Below are positions 1-6,856 of a stretch of DNA of 7,993 nucleotides, one piece after another. Origin of the DNA: Alphaproteobacteria bacterium (GTDB taxonomy: Bacteria > Pseudomonadota > Alphaproteobacteria > UBA2136 > UBA6156); the NCBI GenBank assembly GCA_020249005.1, contig JADCGN010000125.1, positions 1 to 7,993 on the forward strand, written 5' to 3'. The position numbers were made by a program, and so were the translations under genes. Numbering within the stretch: the first letter of the stretch is position 1; every line of letters begins with the position of its first letter. The notes beneath the pieces were generated by a model, which saw only the letters and a program-made list of their open reading frames with translations, had not been told where the DNA came from and did no database searches.

Positions 1-709
1 ACCCCAGTTCGCCGCCATCCTTGGCGCTAGGGGCGGCAGAATTGGTCTTGGCGGCGGCGGCAAACGCCGTTGCACCATCGTTGGCTGCCAGTACCTCGGC
101 CCGAATGGCCTGCACCCGCGCGGCGGCATCGGGCGTCGCCGTGCCGGAAACCTCCGTTGCCGCAGGAGCAGCATCCTCGGTCGCGGGGATGAAAATCATC
201 GACAAGTTCTTTTCCGTCTGGTTTTGCGTCTTGCTCATCTCAGCGATCAGCTTGTCCAACTCGGCGGTGCCTAACTGCACCCGCGGCGCCACCGCAGCAG
301 CCATCAGCCGCGCCCACGTGGCTTCCGCCCGCAGCTTATCGTCGGCGGCTTTACCAACGCCTTTGGTTAACTCAGACCATTGGTTGGCGCCGACTTGGCT
401 CACGGCCTGATCCTTGGCGCTTTGCAACTCAGCCCTGGTTAGCTGCATGCTACGCTCTTCGGCATATTGCCGCTGCAAGGTCTCATCCACCAACTCGCTC
501 AGCGTACGACGCAACAAAGCATTGCCGGCACGTGGATCTTTCAAATCCACCCCCAACACGCGCGAGGCTAGGGTGGTGCGGGCTTTCAATTCGCTTAAGG
601 TGATGATGTCATCGTTCACCACCGCCACAATTCGGTCATTGCTGGCCGCCTGTACGGCAACAAAGGGAATGCCCAACAGCGCGAGCGCCAACCAAAGAAG
701 TTTGTTCAT
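1..709 (-). CDS. surA: Periplasmic chaperone / peptidyl-prolyl isomerase SurA, N-terminal part (3' end beyond base 1)
   Basis: SurA-type chaperones escort unfolded outer-membrane proteins, including LptD, across the periplasm. Translating the minus strand from ATG at 709 gives 236 open codons to the window edge. Residues 1-21 look like a signal peptide (MNKLLWLALALL..., cut near VQA-A). Residues 25-41 (DRIVAVVNDDIITLSEL) match the start of the SurA N-terminal domain, and 71-97 (SELVDETLQRQYAEER...) its helical core. A parvulin-like domain starts near 169 (LSMIFIPA) and reaches the typical GGELGW motif at the edge (232-237). The usual parvulin His of the first strand (HILV) is not there, so this domain may be isomerase-inactive. 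An Ala/Thr/Pro-rich insert lies at about 177-194. The start has AGGG 8 bases upstream and lies 10 bases after the lptD stop, so the two genes are probably co-transcribed. E. coli SurA is about 430 residues, so roughly half is missing. Identity is well supported by motifs and position after lptD. Confidence 0.9.
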   Translation of the reverse strand, partial: MNKLLWLALALLGIPFVAVQAASNDRIVAVVNDDIITLSELKARTTLASRVLGVDLKDPRAGNALLRRTLSELVDETLQRQYAEERSMQLTRAELQSAKDQAVSQVGANQWSELTKGVGKAADDKLRAEATWARLMAAAVAPRVQLGTAELDKLIAEMSKTQNQTEKNLSMIFIPATEDAAPAATEVSGTATPDAAARVQAIRAEVLAANDGATAFAAAAKTNSAAPSAKDGGELG

Positions 710-719
710 GCCCGGCACC

Positions 720-2810
720 CTAGCGGGAATCGCCCTCAATTCCAACCCCACGCCCCAACGTCAGCAGCTGAACATTCAGCAGGTAGTCGGTACCAGGGCG
801 CAGGTTGGCATTTTCAAAACCCTTACGGCGGGCCAACAACTCAATCGCATAGCAATCGCGGAACCACGTCACGCCGGCTTCCGCTTCCAGCAAGGTGCTG
901 GTGCGGAAGTCGTGTTGGGTCCGGCCATCCAAGCGCCAATTGCGGCCAAGCGGCACACCAGCTTGGGCAATCAGGTTTTCGTTACGATTATCCAAAAAGC
1001 TGTAAGTGGCCTGTAGGTTGGCGCCCTCGGCTTCACCCAACCGCAAACTGGCATCCATCCGGCGTAGTTGCCAGCTGCTATTATCCAAACGGAAGCGGGT
1101 GCCCATGCTCAACCAGTCGGTGGGGTTACCCTCCGTTTCAGCCACCCAGTCACTCACGTTGGTGCTCGCACCCCCGCTGGCAGGCAACGAGGCGTCATCG
1201 AATTTCCGCAGACTCTGCCCCACAAAAATCCGGTAATCGGTGCGGTCGGCATCGCCCCAGCGGCTATCCAACCCGTAAACCAAGCGTGGCCCGGTTTCTA
1301 CCCGGTCAAGCCCGGCAAAACGGCTGGGTTCAAACAGGTTGGTGGTGTCAAGCTCGTAAGAGACACTGTCTTCGTTGGGAATCTTGTTGGCCAAGTTCCC
1401 TCCGCGGGGCGAGAAGGCCAACATTGCCTTGGGCGCAAGCTGATGATACCCATCGGGGCTGAGGTAGGGTTTTTCCCACGTGAGCGTACTCTCCGGCAGC
1501 AGCCGTGCAATGGCCCCGTTTTTCTGGCCGGACACATTGTAGATATCGGCCCGCCCCGTCGCCCCCAACGTTAGCTTGCTACCATCTTTCAACAACCACG
1601 GCAAAGTATAGGCCGCGCGGGTGGCCAGGCGGCGGGTATCGGTTCCTTGGCCGCGGTTCAGCATCAGGGCGTCCCCGTTCAATTCCAGCTGCCCACCGGT
1701 GGGCCCCAACGCCCACCACCGGCTGGCCTGCAAATGCGGCAACACCTGAGCGGTACTTTCTGGGCGCGCAGCGGGGTTTAAATCCTGAAACCACGTTAAG
1801 TTAGCGCCGAGGTAACTTTGAGCGTCGGCCTGTTCAGCAAACGCCGTCGACGCCAGGTACGGGTCATTGCGGTTGAAGTATTGGTTCAAATACGTGTCAT
1901 CACTCGCCACTTCAGCATTGAGCCCCAGGCGGCGCCGTTCATCCACATCGTACTGTACTTCGGCATTGGCATTGCCGCGGAAGCCCGATTGCCCTTGCGG
2001 CAGACCAATGTCGTTCATGAAGCTGCCCTTCAACTCGCTGCTAAGCTGCGTGCCCACCTGGCGACGTTCGCCCACAAATTGGGCCCCGCGCGCGCTCATC
2101 AGGCGGGTTTTAAACAAATAATCGGCATTCTCTTCGGGGCGGTATAGATACCCCCCCACGCTCACCTGCTCGCCCAAGGTTTGGCTCCGGCCAAAACTGG
2201 GGGGGAGCAGCCCACTTTGCGGCTTGGCAGTGCCCAGTGGGTGGCGGAACCATGGCAAATACGCCACCGGAACCCCGTACACTTTTAGCCGCGCATCATG
2301 GTACGTCATGGTGCTGCTGGCGATGTTGTAAACTGCCTGGTCGGCTTCAATTTGCCACGGTTTGGAACCATCCCCACAGCTTTTACAGGGCGAATACGCC
2401 ACGTCTTCCAGGGTAATCAACTCGTTCACCAAGCTGGCGCTGCTGGCTTGGCCCACTTCGCCTAACTGAGGCAAACCCAAGCGCAGTTGGTCTAAGGTGC
2501 CTGCACGTAGGTCACCCGTCAGTTCCAGCCGCGCAACTTTAAGAGTGGTACCGGAAGGGTCCGTAAATGTCACATTCTCTTCGGCAAACAGCCGATTGCT
2601 GGTAAGATCATACCGTACCCGCTGGGCGGTGACGGTGCCTTGGGTACCACGAACCCGCACGGGCTCGCCCGTGGCCACCACGGCACTGGCGCTGGCGTCA
2701 AACGCCACCTCGGTAGCTTCCAACTGAAAGGGCATGGATTGCGCTGCGGCCGACGGGCCAAAATACGCCGCAGCCAACCACACGGAAAGTTTCAGCACGG
2801 CTTGCCTCAT
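720..2810 (-). CDS. lptD: LPS-assembly outer-membrane protein LptD (OstA/Imp)
   Basis: LptD is the outer-membrane beta-barrel that, with the lipoprotein LptE, inserts LPS into the outer leaflet. I chose ATG at 2810 (696 residues) because it begins a clean signal peptide (MRQAVLKLSVWLAAAYFG..., cut near SAAA/Q) and has an AGG a few bases upstream. An in-frame TTG at 2849 would only add 13 residues in front of the signal. Residues about 27-122 resemble the LptA/OstA beta-jellyroll (EATEVAFDASASAVVATGEP, then GTVTAQRVRYD). CKSC follows at 142-145 and KPWQIEAD at 150-157. The conserved LptD stretch YGVPVAYLPWFRHP (178-191) and SGLLPPSFG (199-207) lead into the barrel, rich in alternating aromatic and polar strands. 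WFRDCYAIEL near the C terminus matches the family. The only cysteines are 142, 145 and 653, unlike the four of E. coli. It sits after lptG with an 82-base gap and just before surA. No LptE is in the window. Confidence 0.95.
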   Translation of the reverse strand: MRQAVLKLSVWLAAAYFGPSAAAQSMPFQLEATEVAFDASASAVVATGEPVRVRGTQGTVTAQRVRYDLTSNRLFAEENVTFTDPSGTTLKVARLELTGDLRAGTLDQLRLGLPQLGEVGQASSASLVNELITLEDVAYSPCKSCGDGSKPWQIEADQAVYNIASSTMTYHDARLKVYGVPVAYLPWFRHPLGTAKPQSGLLPPSFGRSQTLGEQVSVGGYLYRPEENADYLFKTRLMSARGAQFVGERRQVGTQLSSELKGSFMNDIGLPQGQSGFRGNANAEVQYDVDERRRLGLNAEVASDDTYLNQYFNRNDPYLASTAFAEQADAQSYLGANLTWFQDLNPAARPESTAQVLPHLQASRWWALGPTGGQLELNGDALMLNRGQGTDTRRLATRAAYTLPWLLKDGSKLTLGATGRADIYNVSGQKNGAIARLLPESTLTWEKPYLSPDGYHQLAPKAMLAFSPRGGNLANKIPNEDSVSYELDTTNLFEPSRFAGLDRVETGPRLVYGLDSRWGDADRTDYRIFVGQSLRKFDDASLPASGGASTNVSDWVAETEGNPTDWLSMGTRFRLDNSSWQLRRMDASLRLGEAEGANLQATYSFLDNRNENLIAQAGVPLGRNWRLDGRTQHDFRTSTLLEAEAGVTWFRDCYAIELLARRKGFENANLRPGTDYLLNVQLLTLGRGVGIEGDSR

Positions 2811-2834
2811 GATGCCTATCAGGCTGGCGGGAAG

Positions 2835-2858
2835 CTTACCGCTCGTCAATCTGGTAAG
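2835..2858. repeat. Inverted repeat in the lptG-lptD intergenic gap
   Basis: CTTACC (2835-2840) and GGTAAG (2853-2858) are a perfect 6-bp inverted repeat with a 12-base spacer, inside the 82-base gap between the lptG stop and the lptD start (2811-2892). It could be an mRNA hairpin upstream of lptD or an operator. It may also be chance at this length. Confidence 0.35.
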
Positions 2859-2892
2859 TTCGCCACAGGGGCGATCAGTTGCTAAAAAACGC

Positions 2893-4050
2893 CTATTCTT
2901 CGCGCAGCCAAACCATCAGGAAAAACGCCAACAATAAGCCAACTGCCACGGGTACGGCCGCCGCCAACCAAGGTTCTAGCCGGCCTGCCAAAGCATACGC
3001 GTTGGCTCCGTTACGCAGCAAAAAAAACGCAAAGCCCAACGCCAAGCCCAGGCCGATCCTGGCCAAGACCCCACCCGCCCGCTGCTGCTGCAACCCAAAC
3101 GGCAGCGCCAACAACAGCAGCGCCAAGCAAAACATCGGTAGCGCAATGATATTGGCATAGGCCACCGCGTAGGGGCCCGCCTGCCAACCGTTCGCGCGCA
3201 ATACGCCCAACAGATGCTGCAGTTCCCAAACGTTGAGCGTGGCGGGTGGATTCAAGCTGGCGGCCAGCTGATTGGGCGTGAGCGTGGTGGGTAATGCCAC
3301 CGTCGATTCGGTGGTTACGGCCTGTCCTGGTCGCATCACACGTACATTCCGCAGCTGCCATTGGCCGGGTTGCAAGGTGGCCTGCGCTGCGTCAAACCGG
3401 CCCAACAGGGTGTTGCTTTGGTCAAAGACAAACAACGTGGCAGGCATCAGGCGAGTCCCTTGTGCCTGCACGCTGGCCCCATAGAGAAAAATATTCCGCG
3501 CCGCGGTGTTTGCGGCGGCCGGTACATCCTGCCGGAGCCATAAACTGCCGGCCGGAGTTAACACGCCTTGGGCTTCAGGCGGGCTGATGGTGGCCTGCCA
3601 GCGCTCGTAACGCTTCAGCAAGGTAGCTGCTACCGGGTTCGCCACCACCACGGCAGCCCCCCCCAGTAAGAGGCAACTGAGCATGGCCGAGGTCATGAAG
3701 CGCCGCACCGGCAGGCCACTGGCTCGAATCGCCGTCAGTTCCTGCGTGCTGGCCAAACGGTGCAGCCATACCAAGGTCCCGATCAGCACCGCAAACGGCA
3801 GCAGCTGTAACACCATATCGGGCAGTTTCAACAAGCTCATCAGGGCTGCCATCGTGGCACCCACGGCCCGGTCGGTCACGCTGCGCATCGCTTCCAAGGC
3901 ATTCACCAACGCAATGAAGGCCCCCAAGCTGGTTAAGGTTAAGCCCACACTCACCAACCACTGGCGGGCCAGATACCACCCCAAAGTCGGTGCATAGCCA
4001 CGCCGGTAACGGGCGGCCGAGGCTTGGCGAACCGCGTGTATTTTGCTCAT
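2893..4050 (-). CDS. lptG: LPS export ABC transporter permease LptG
   Basis: LptG pairs with LptF and two LptB ATPases to pull LPS from the inner membrane and pass it to LptC and the periplasmic bridge. ATG at 4050 gives 385 residues. The reading frame stays open further upstream, but that part overlaps lptF and looks like out-of-frame GC-rich translation. ATG at 4050 forms an ATGA overlap with the lptF stop, as expected for coupled translation. Membrane segments lie near residues 30-54, 76-97, 117-139, 299-319, 328-346 and 358-381, with a periplasmic jellyroll domain at about 145-285: the LptF/LptG layout of three helices, soluble domain, three helices. The motif LPFAVLIGTLVWLHRLASTQELTAIRASG (84-112) is typical of the family. 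About 22 polar, Arg-rich residues precede the first helix, a little more than in E. coli LptG (about 360 residues). Being the second gene of the pair supports LptG over LptF. Confidence 0.93.
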   Translation of the reverse strand: MSKIHAVRQASAARYRRGYAPTLGWYLARQWLVSVGLTLTSLGAFIALVNALEAMRSVTDRAVGATMAALMSLLKLPDMVLQLLPFAVLIGTLVWLHRLASTQELTAIRASGLPVRRFMTSAMLSCLLLGGAAVVVANPVAATLLKRYERWQATISPPEAQGVLTPAGSLWLRQDVPAAANTAARNIFLYGASVQAQGTRLMPATLFVFDQSNTLLGRFDAAQATLQPGQWQLRNVRVMRPGQAVTTESTVALPTTLTPNQLAASLNPPATLNVWELQHLLGVLRANGWQAGPYAVAYANIIALPMFCLALLLLALPFGLQQQRAGGVLARIGLGLALGFAFFLLRNGANAYALAGRLEPWLAAAVPVAVGLLLAFFLMVWLREE

Positions 4051-5153
4051 GGTTGGCTGGCCCGCCACCACCAGTATGCTGCGGCCAAGCTTGCCACCAA
4101 TGGCCACAGCAGCATCATACCGAGGGCCCAGCTGGCACCACCCTGGGCCTGCGCCAGCCAGCCAAATTGCGCCCCCATCACCGCCACCCCCGCGACACCC
4201 GCTGCCACCGCACCGCGCACGCTGCTCTGTTTGCGTTTGGCAGGGTGCAACAAGGCCGCTAAGGCCACCATCGCTAAGGGTAAGGGTAACAACGGCCAGC
4301 TTAAGCGGTTCACCACCTCGGCCTGCAACTGCGCGGCACGGCGTGGCGGTGTGGTGCTGGCCTGGCTGGTTTGCCACGCTTGCTGCAATGGGAGCTCTTC
4401 CACTTCCGGTTCCCGCGCCTTTAAGGTTACAGCCCCCAACTGAGGGGAAAGATCCAAATTATAACTCGCAAATTCCAGCATTGAGGTTTGGCGTGGCCCC
4501 GCCTCTTGCCGGATGCCCTGCTGCAGCAACAGTTGCGGTGCATGGCCTTGGCCACGGTCTTGTAAGCTGCCAAAACGGGCATACCACGTCACGGGCGTAG
4601 CCGGGTCGCGGGTATCATGCACCAACAGCTGTTCAAAACTGGTGGGGCTTAGGCGCCGTTTGATGTACACCATCAACTCCTCGCCCAGCGGGTTGAAGGT
4701 GCCCTCCTCCAACAACAACTGCCCTTGGCGGGTGCGCAGATCCAGTTGCAACTCTTTAAACGCCTTCACACTGGCGGGTTGCACCAACAGCATGACCACA
4801 TACAACACACCACTCACCAGTGCCCCCCAGCCCAACAGGGGCAACCAGGCAATACGCGGCGACGCGCCGCTGGCCAACCAGGCCGTCACTTCATAATCGT
4901 CTTGCAACCGGCGGGCGGCATAGCCCACACCCACCAAAACGGCCAAGGGGAGAATAATCAGCAACAAGCGGGGCACCAACAGGCTGGTGATGTTGAAAAA
5001 CACCCCAACACCCAGTCCTTTGTTCACCAAAAAATCGAGAAAGCGCAAGCTCTGCAGCAACCACACCAAGGCCAGCAAACCGCTGGCGGCCACCACCGTG
5101 GCCAGGGCCGCCTGCGTGGCAACGTATCGTGGCAGCGTGGTGGGCAGCAACAT
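4047..5153 (-). CDS. lptF: LPS export ABC transporter permease LptF
   Basis: LptF is the partner permease of LptG in the LptB2FG inner-membrane LPS extractor. The 368-residue protein starts at ATG 5153, right at the divergent intergenic region. Its ribosome-binding site is weak. Three helices are seen near residues 13-35, 55-78 and 100-124, then a soluble periplasmic region at about 125-275 (predicted jellyroll), then helices near 287-303, 313-333 and 340-362. The stretch PRLLLIILPLAVLVGVGYAARRL followed by DDYEVTAWLASGASP (61-99) is the family's coupling-helix region contacting LptB. LQLDLRTRQGQLLLEEGTFNPLG (135-157) is typical of the start of the LptF periplasmic domain. Length is near the usual 360-370. 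Its stop overlaps the lptG start by 4 bases. Divergence from pepA is a widespread proteobacterial arrangement, seen also in E. coli (formerly yjgP/yjgQ), which supports the call. Confidence 0.93.
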   Translation of the reverse strand: MLLPTTLPRYVATQAALATVVAASGLLALVWLLQSLRFLDFLVNKGLGVGVFFNITSLLVPRLLLIILPLAVLVGVGYAARRLQDDYEVTAWLASGASPRIAWLPLLGWGALVSGVLYVVMLLVQPASVKAFKELQLDLRTRQGQLLLEEGTFNPLGEELMVYIKRRLSPTSFEQLLVHDTRDPATPVTWYARFGSLQDRGQGHAPQLLLQQGIRQEAGPRQTSMLEFASYNLDLSPQLGAVTLKAREPEVEELPLQQAWQTSQASTTPPRRAAQLQAEVVNRLSWPLLPLPLAMVALAALLHPAKRKQSSVRGAVAAGVAGVAVMGAQFGWLAQAQGGASWALGMMLLWPLVASLAAAYWWWRASQP

Positions 5154-5175
5154 GAGTGCACTACTCTAGACTCGC

Positions 5176-5204
5176 TTGCTTAACTCTGCAAGGCGGCGTA
5201 TGCT
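5176..5204 (+). promoter_or_regulatory. Weak candidate promoter for the pepA operon
   Basis: TTGCTT (5176-5181) and TATGCT (5199-5204) are separated by 17 bases. The matches are 3/6 and 4/6 to the sigma70 consensus, so this is only a plausible candidate. Transcription would start near 5211, inside the -10 box of the opposing lptF promoter. Confidence 0.35.
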
Positions 5205-5210
5205 GGGCCG

Positions 5211-5240
5211 ATTGTAATTCTAACCAAAAAAGGTTGTCAA
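5211..5240 (-). promoter_or_regulatory. Candidate sigma70-type promoter for the lptF-lptG(-lptD-surA) block
   Basis: On the minus strand the -35 box TTGACA (bases 5240-5235, 6/6 to consensus) is followed after 18 bases by TACAAT (5216-5211, 5/6 to TATAAT). The expected start is near 5204, giving a leader of about 50 bases before lptF. The -35 box lies immediately in front of the pepA ATG, overlapping its ribosome-binding region. Both boxes can be read directly; activity is inferred. Confidence 0.65.
5228..5233 (+). promoter_or_regulatory. Ribosome-binding site that fixes the pepA start
   Basis: AAAAGG is followed by 9 bases and then ATG at 5243. The reading frame is open back to 5156, but the upstream residues (MHYSRLACLT...) do not resemble an M17 N terminus and would be encoded across the promoter region. 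The site therefore supports the start at 5243. Confidence 0.6.
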
Positions 5241-5242
5241 AA

Positions 5243-6856
5243 ATGCCTGGATTCACTCTCACCGCGCAACGTCTTACCCCCAATGCCGCCAAAAAATGCG
5301 TGGTGGTGTTTGCCGAAAAAGGTGGAAAATTGACCGAAGCGGCGCAGGTGGTGGATGAGGCTTTGGGGGGTTTTGTTAAATCCACGCTCAAAAGCAGCCG
5401 TTATCAGGGGGGAATGGGTGAAATCACCCGCCTGACGGTGGGCGGCGGAGCCATCCGCAGCGTGGTGGTGGTGGGGGTTGGCAAGCTGAGCACAGCCACC
5501 GCCACCTGGTGGCACATCGGGTTGGGTTTGGGCAAAACTTTGGATGGCTTGGGTGTAAAAGAAGCCACCATCGCGTTGGGTGAGCTGGAAGCCAATACCG
5601 CCGCCTGCGCCCTAAAAATGGTGGAGGGCCTACACATGGCCATGTACCGTTTCGACCAGTTCAAAACCGAGCTGAAAGAACACCAACAGCCGCGTTTTGA
5701 AACGGTAAGCGTGCTGACTTCCACACGCAGCGCACGCGAGATTGAAGAACAGTGGCCCGCTACGCAAAAACTGTTGGCGGGGAATGATACCACCCGCACC
5801 GCAGTCAATCTGCCGCCCAATTTGGCCAACCCGCAATTCATGGCCGAGGAAGCCAAGAAGCTGGAAAAGCTGGGCGTGAAGGTGGAAATTTTTGACGAAA
5901 AGCAGCTGAAGAAAATGGGCTGCAATCTCATTCTGGCCGTGGGCGGAAGCGCGGCGGAAGCCGACCAGCCACGCCTGATTACGCTGCATTACCAAGGCGC
6001 GGGCAAGGATGCCCCCACCTACGCGATTGTGGGCAAAGGGATAATGTTCGACACCGGCGGCTACAACGTCAAGCCCGGCAACAGCATGCGGGGGATGAAG
6101 TTCGATATGGCTGGCGCCGCTGCGGTGCTGGGCACCATGCAGGCCCTGGCCGCGCGCAAGGCCAAGGTGAATGTGGTGGGCACCATGGCCTGCGCGATGA
6201 ACATGATCGGCACCAACCCGTTCGTGATGGACAGCATTTATAAAGCCTACAACGGCACCACGGTGGAAATTGGGCACACCGACGCCGAAGGCCGCCTGGT
6301 GCTGGCCGATGCGGTGGCCTACACGATTGAAAAGTTCAAGCCCGATGCGTTGGTGGATTTGGCCACCCTCACCGGCGCCTGCATGGTGGCGTTGGGCGCC
6401 AAATACGCGGGGCTCTTCACCACCAAGGATGCCTTGGGCAATGCCCTGAAAAAGGCCGGGGCCGACGTGGGCGAGCTGCTGTGGGAACTGCCCAGCGATG
6501 ACGACTACCAAAGCAAGAGCGAGGTGGCCGACATTTGCAACGACAGCGCCGGGGGTTGGGGCGGTGCCAGCGTGGGCGCCACCTTTATCAAGAAATTTGT
6601 CGGCAAAACGCCCTGGGCGCATCTGGATATTGCGGGCACCGCCAACGCCGAGAAAATCACCGGCGGCAACAAGTACCTGAAGGGCGGCACCGGCTTTGGC
6701 CAGCGGCTGTTGGTCACCTGGTTGGAAAGCCTGCAGGTTGAAACCGCTGCCACCCCGGCCCGCAAGCGCCGTGGCCGCCCGGCCAAGGCCGCCACGGGTG
6801 AGGCTGCAACCAGCACGGGCAAGCGTGGCCGCGGTCGGCCGCGCAAGGCGGCCTAA
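5243..6856 (+). CDS. pepA: Family M17 leucyl aminopeptidase with AT-hook-like C-terminal tail
   Basis: M17 aminopeptidases are cytoplasmic, usually hexameric, two-metal enzymes that remove N-terminal residues from peptides. From ATG 5243 the protein has 537 residues. About 1-175 form the N-terminal domain and about 185-495 the catalytic domain. The metal and active-site residues of E. coli PepA all have counterparts: Lys265, Asp270, Lys277, Asp288, Asp347, Glu349 and Arg351, within GKGIMFDTGGYNVKP (264-278), MKFDMAG (285-291) and HTDAEGRL (345-352). The first residue of the family signature NTDAEGRL is His here. FDTGGY also recalls E. coli PepB, so the exact M17 subgroup is open. The normal domain ends at GTGFGQRLLVTWLESLQ (482-498). 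A basic tail of about 37 residues follows, holding KRRGRP and KRGRGRPRK, which resemble AT-hooks. E. coli PepA also binds DNA as a Xer recombination and carAB accessory factor, but not through such a tail. Its stop overlaps the next start (TAATG). Confidence 0.92.
   Translation: MPGFTLTAQRLTPNAAKKCVVVFAEKGGKLTEAAQVVDEALGGFVKSTLKSSRYQGGMGEITRLTVGGGAIRSVVVVGVGKLSTATATWWHIGLGLGKTLDGLGVKEATIALGELEANTAACALKMVEGLHMAMYRFDQFKTELKEHQQPRFETVSVLTSTRSAREIEEQWPATQKLLAGNDTTRTAVNLPPNLANPQFMAEEAKKLEKLGVKVEIFDEKQLKKMGCNLILAVGGSAAEADQPRLITLHYQGAGKDAPTYAIVGKGIMFDTGGYNVKPGNSMRGMKFDMAGAAAVLGTMQALAARKAKVNVVGTMACAMNMIGTNPFVMDSIYKAYNGTTVEIGHTDAEGRLVLADAVAYTIEKFKPDALVDLATLTGACMVALGAKYAGLFTTKDALGNALKKAGADVGELLWELPSDDDYQSKSEVADICNDSAGGWGGASVGATFIKKFVGKTPWAHLDIAGTANAEKITGGNKYLKGGTGFGQRLLVTWLESLQVETAATPARKRRGRPAKAATGEAATSTGKRGRGRPRKAA
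6761..6847 (+). other. Two AT-hook-like motifs encoded in the pepA tail
   Basis: RKRRGRPAK (6761-6787) and KRGRGRPRK (6821-6847) each contain an RGRP core flanked by Lys/Arg, the pattern known to bind the minor groove of AT-rich DNA. An Ala/Thr-rich linker of about 11 residues joins them. The motifs are seen directly; DNA binding is inferred. Confidence 0.7.
6837..6853 (+). repeat. GC-rich hairpin at the pepA / SOUL gene junction
   Basis: GGCCGC (6837-6842) and GCGGCC (6848-6853) form a perfect 6-bp stem with the 5-base loop GCAAG, ending directly before the TAATG stop/start. The likely ribosome-binding site of the next gene (AAGG, 6845-6848) lies in the loop and the first stem base. With no U-tract after it, this is not a typical terminator. 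A role in translational coupling is possible. Confidence 0.5.

Noticed and set aside
21..1574. Plus-strand open frames opposite surA and lptD (up to 200 codons)
   Set aside because: They lie opposite well-supported minus-strand genes, have low-complexity or incoherent products and no recognisable domain; they are expected in GC-rich coding DNA.
2811..2849. TTG start for LptD at 2849
   Set aside because: It would place 13 residues before a well-formed signal peptide; ATG 2810 starts directly with it.
2811..2850. TTGACG upstream of lptD as a sigma70 -35 box
   Set aside because: No acceptable -10 hexamer lies 16-18 bases downstream.
4051..4377. A longer LptG starting at 4377
   Set aside because: The extra 109 residues overlap lptF out of frame, are Gly/Arg/Cys-rich and unlike LptG; the ATGA overlap at 4050 gives a normal protein.
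5155..5170. Palindromes AGTGCACT (5155-5162) and TCTAGA (5165-5170) next to the lptF start as operators
   Set aside because: They are short, differ from each other and match no operator I recognise; chance is likely.
5156..5242. PepA start at 5156
   Set aside because: The extra 29 residues are not M17-like and would be encoded across the promoter region; ATG 5243 has a ribosome-binding site.
5630..6622. A 330-codon minus-strand frame within pepA
   Set aside because: It is antisense to the M17 catalytic domain, and its His/Gly/Ala-rich product has no recognisable features.
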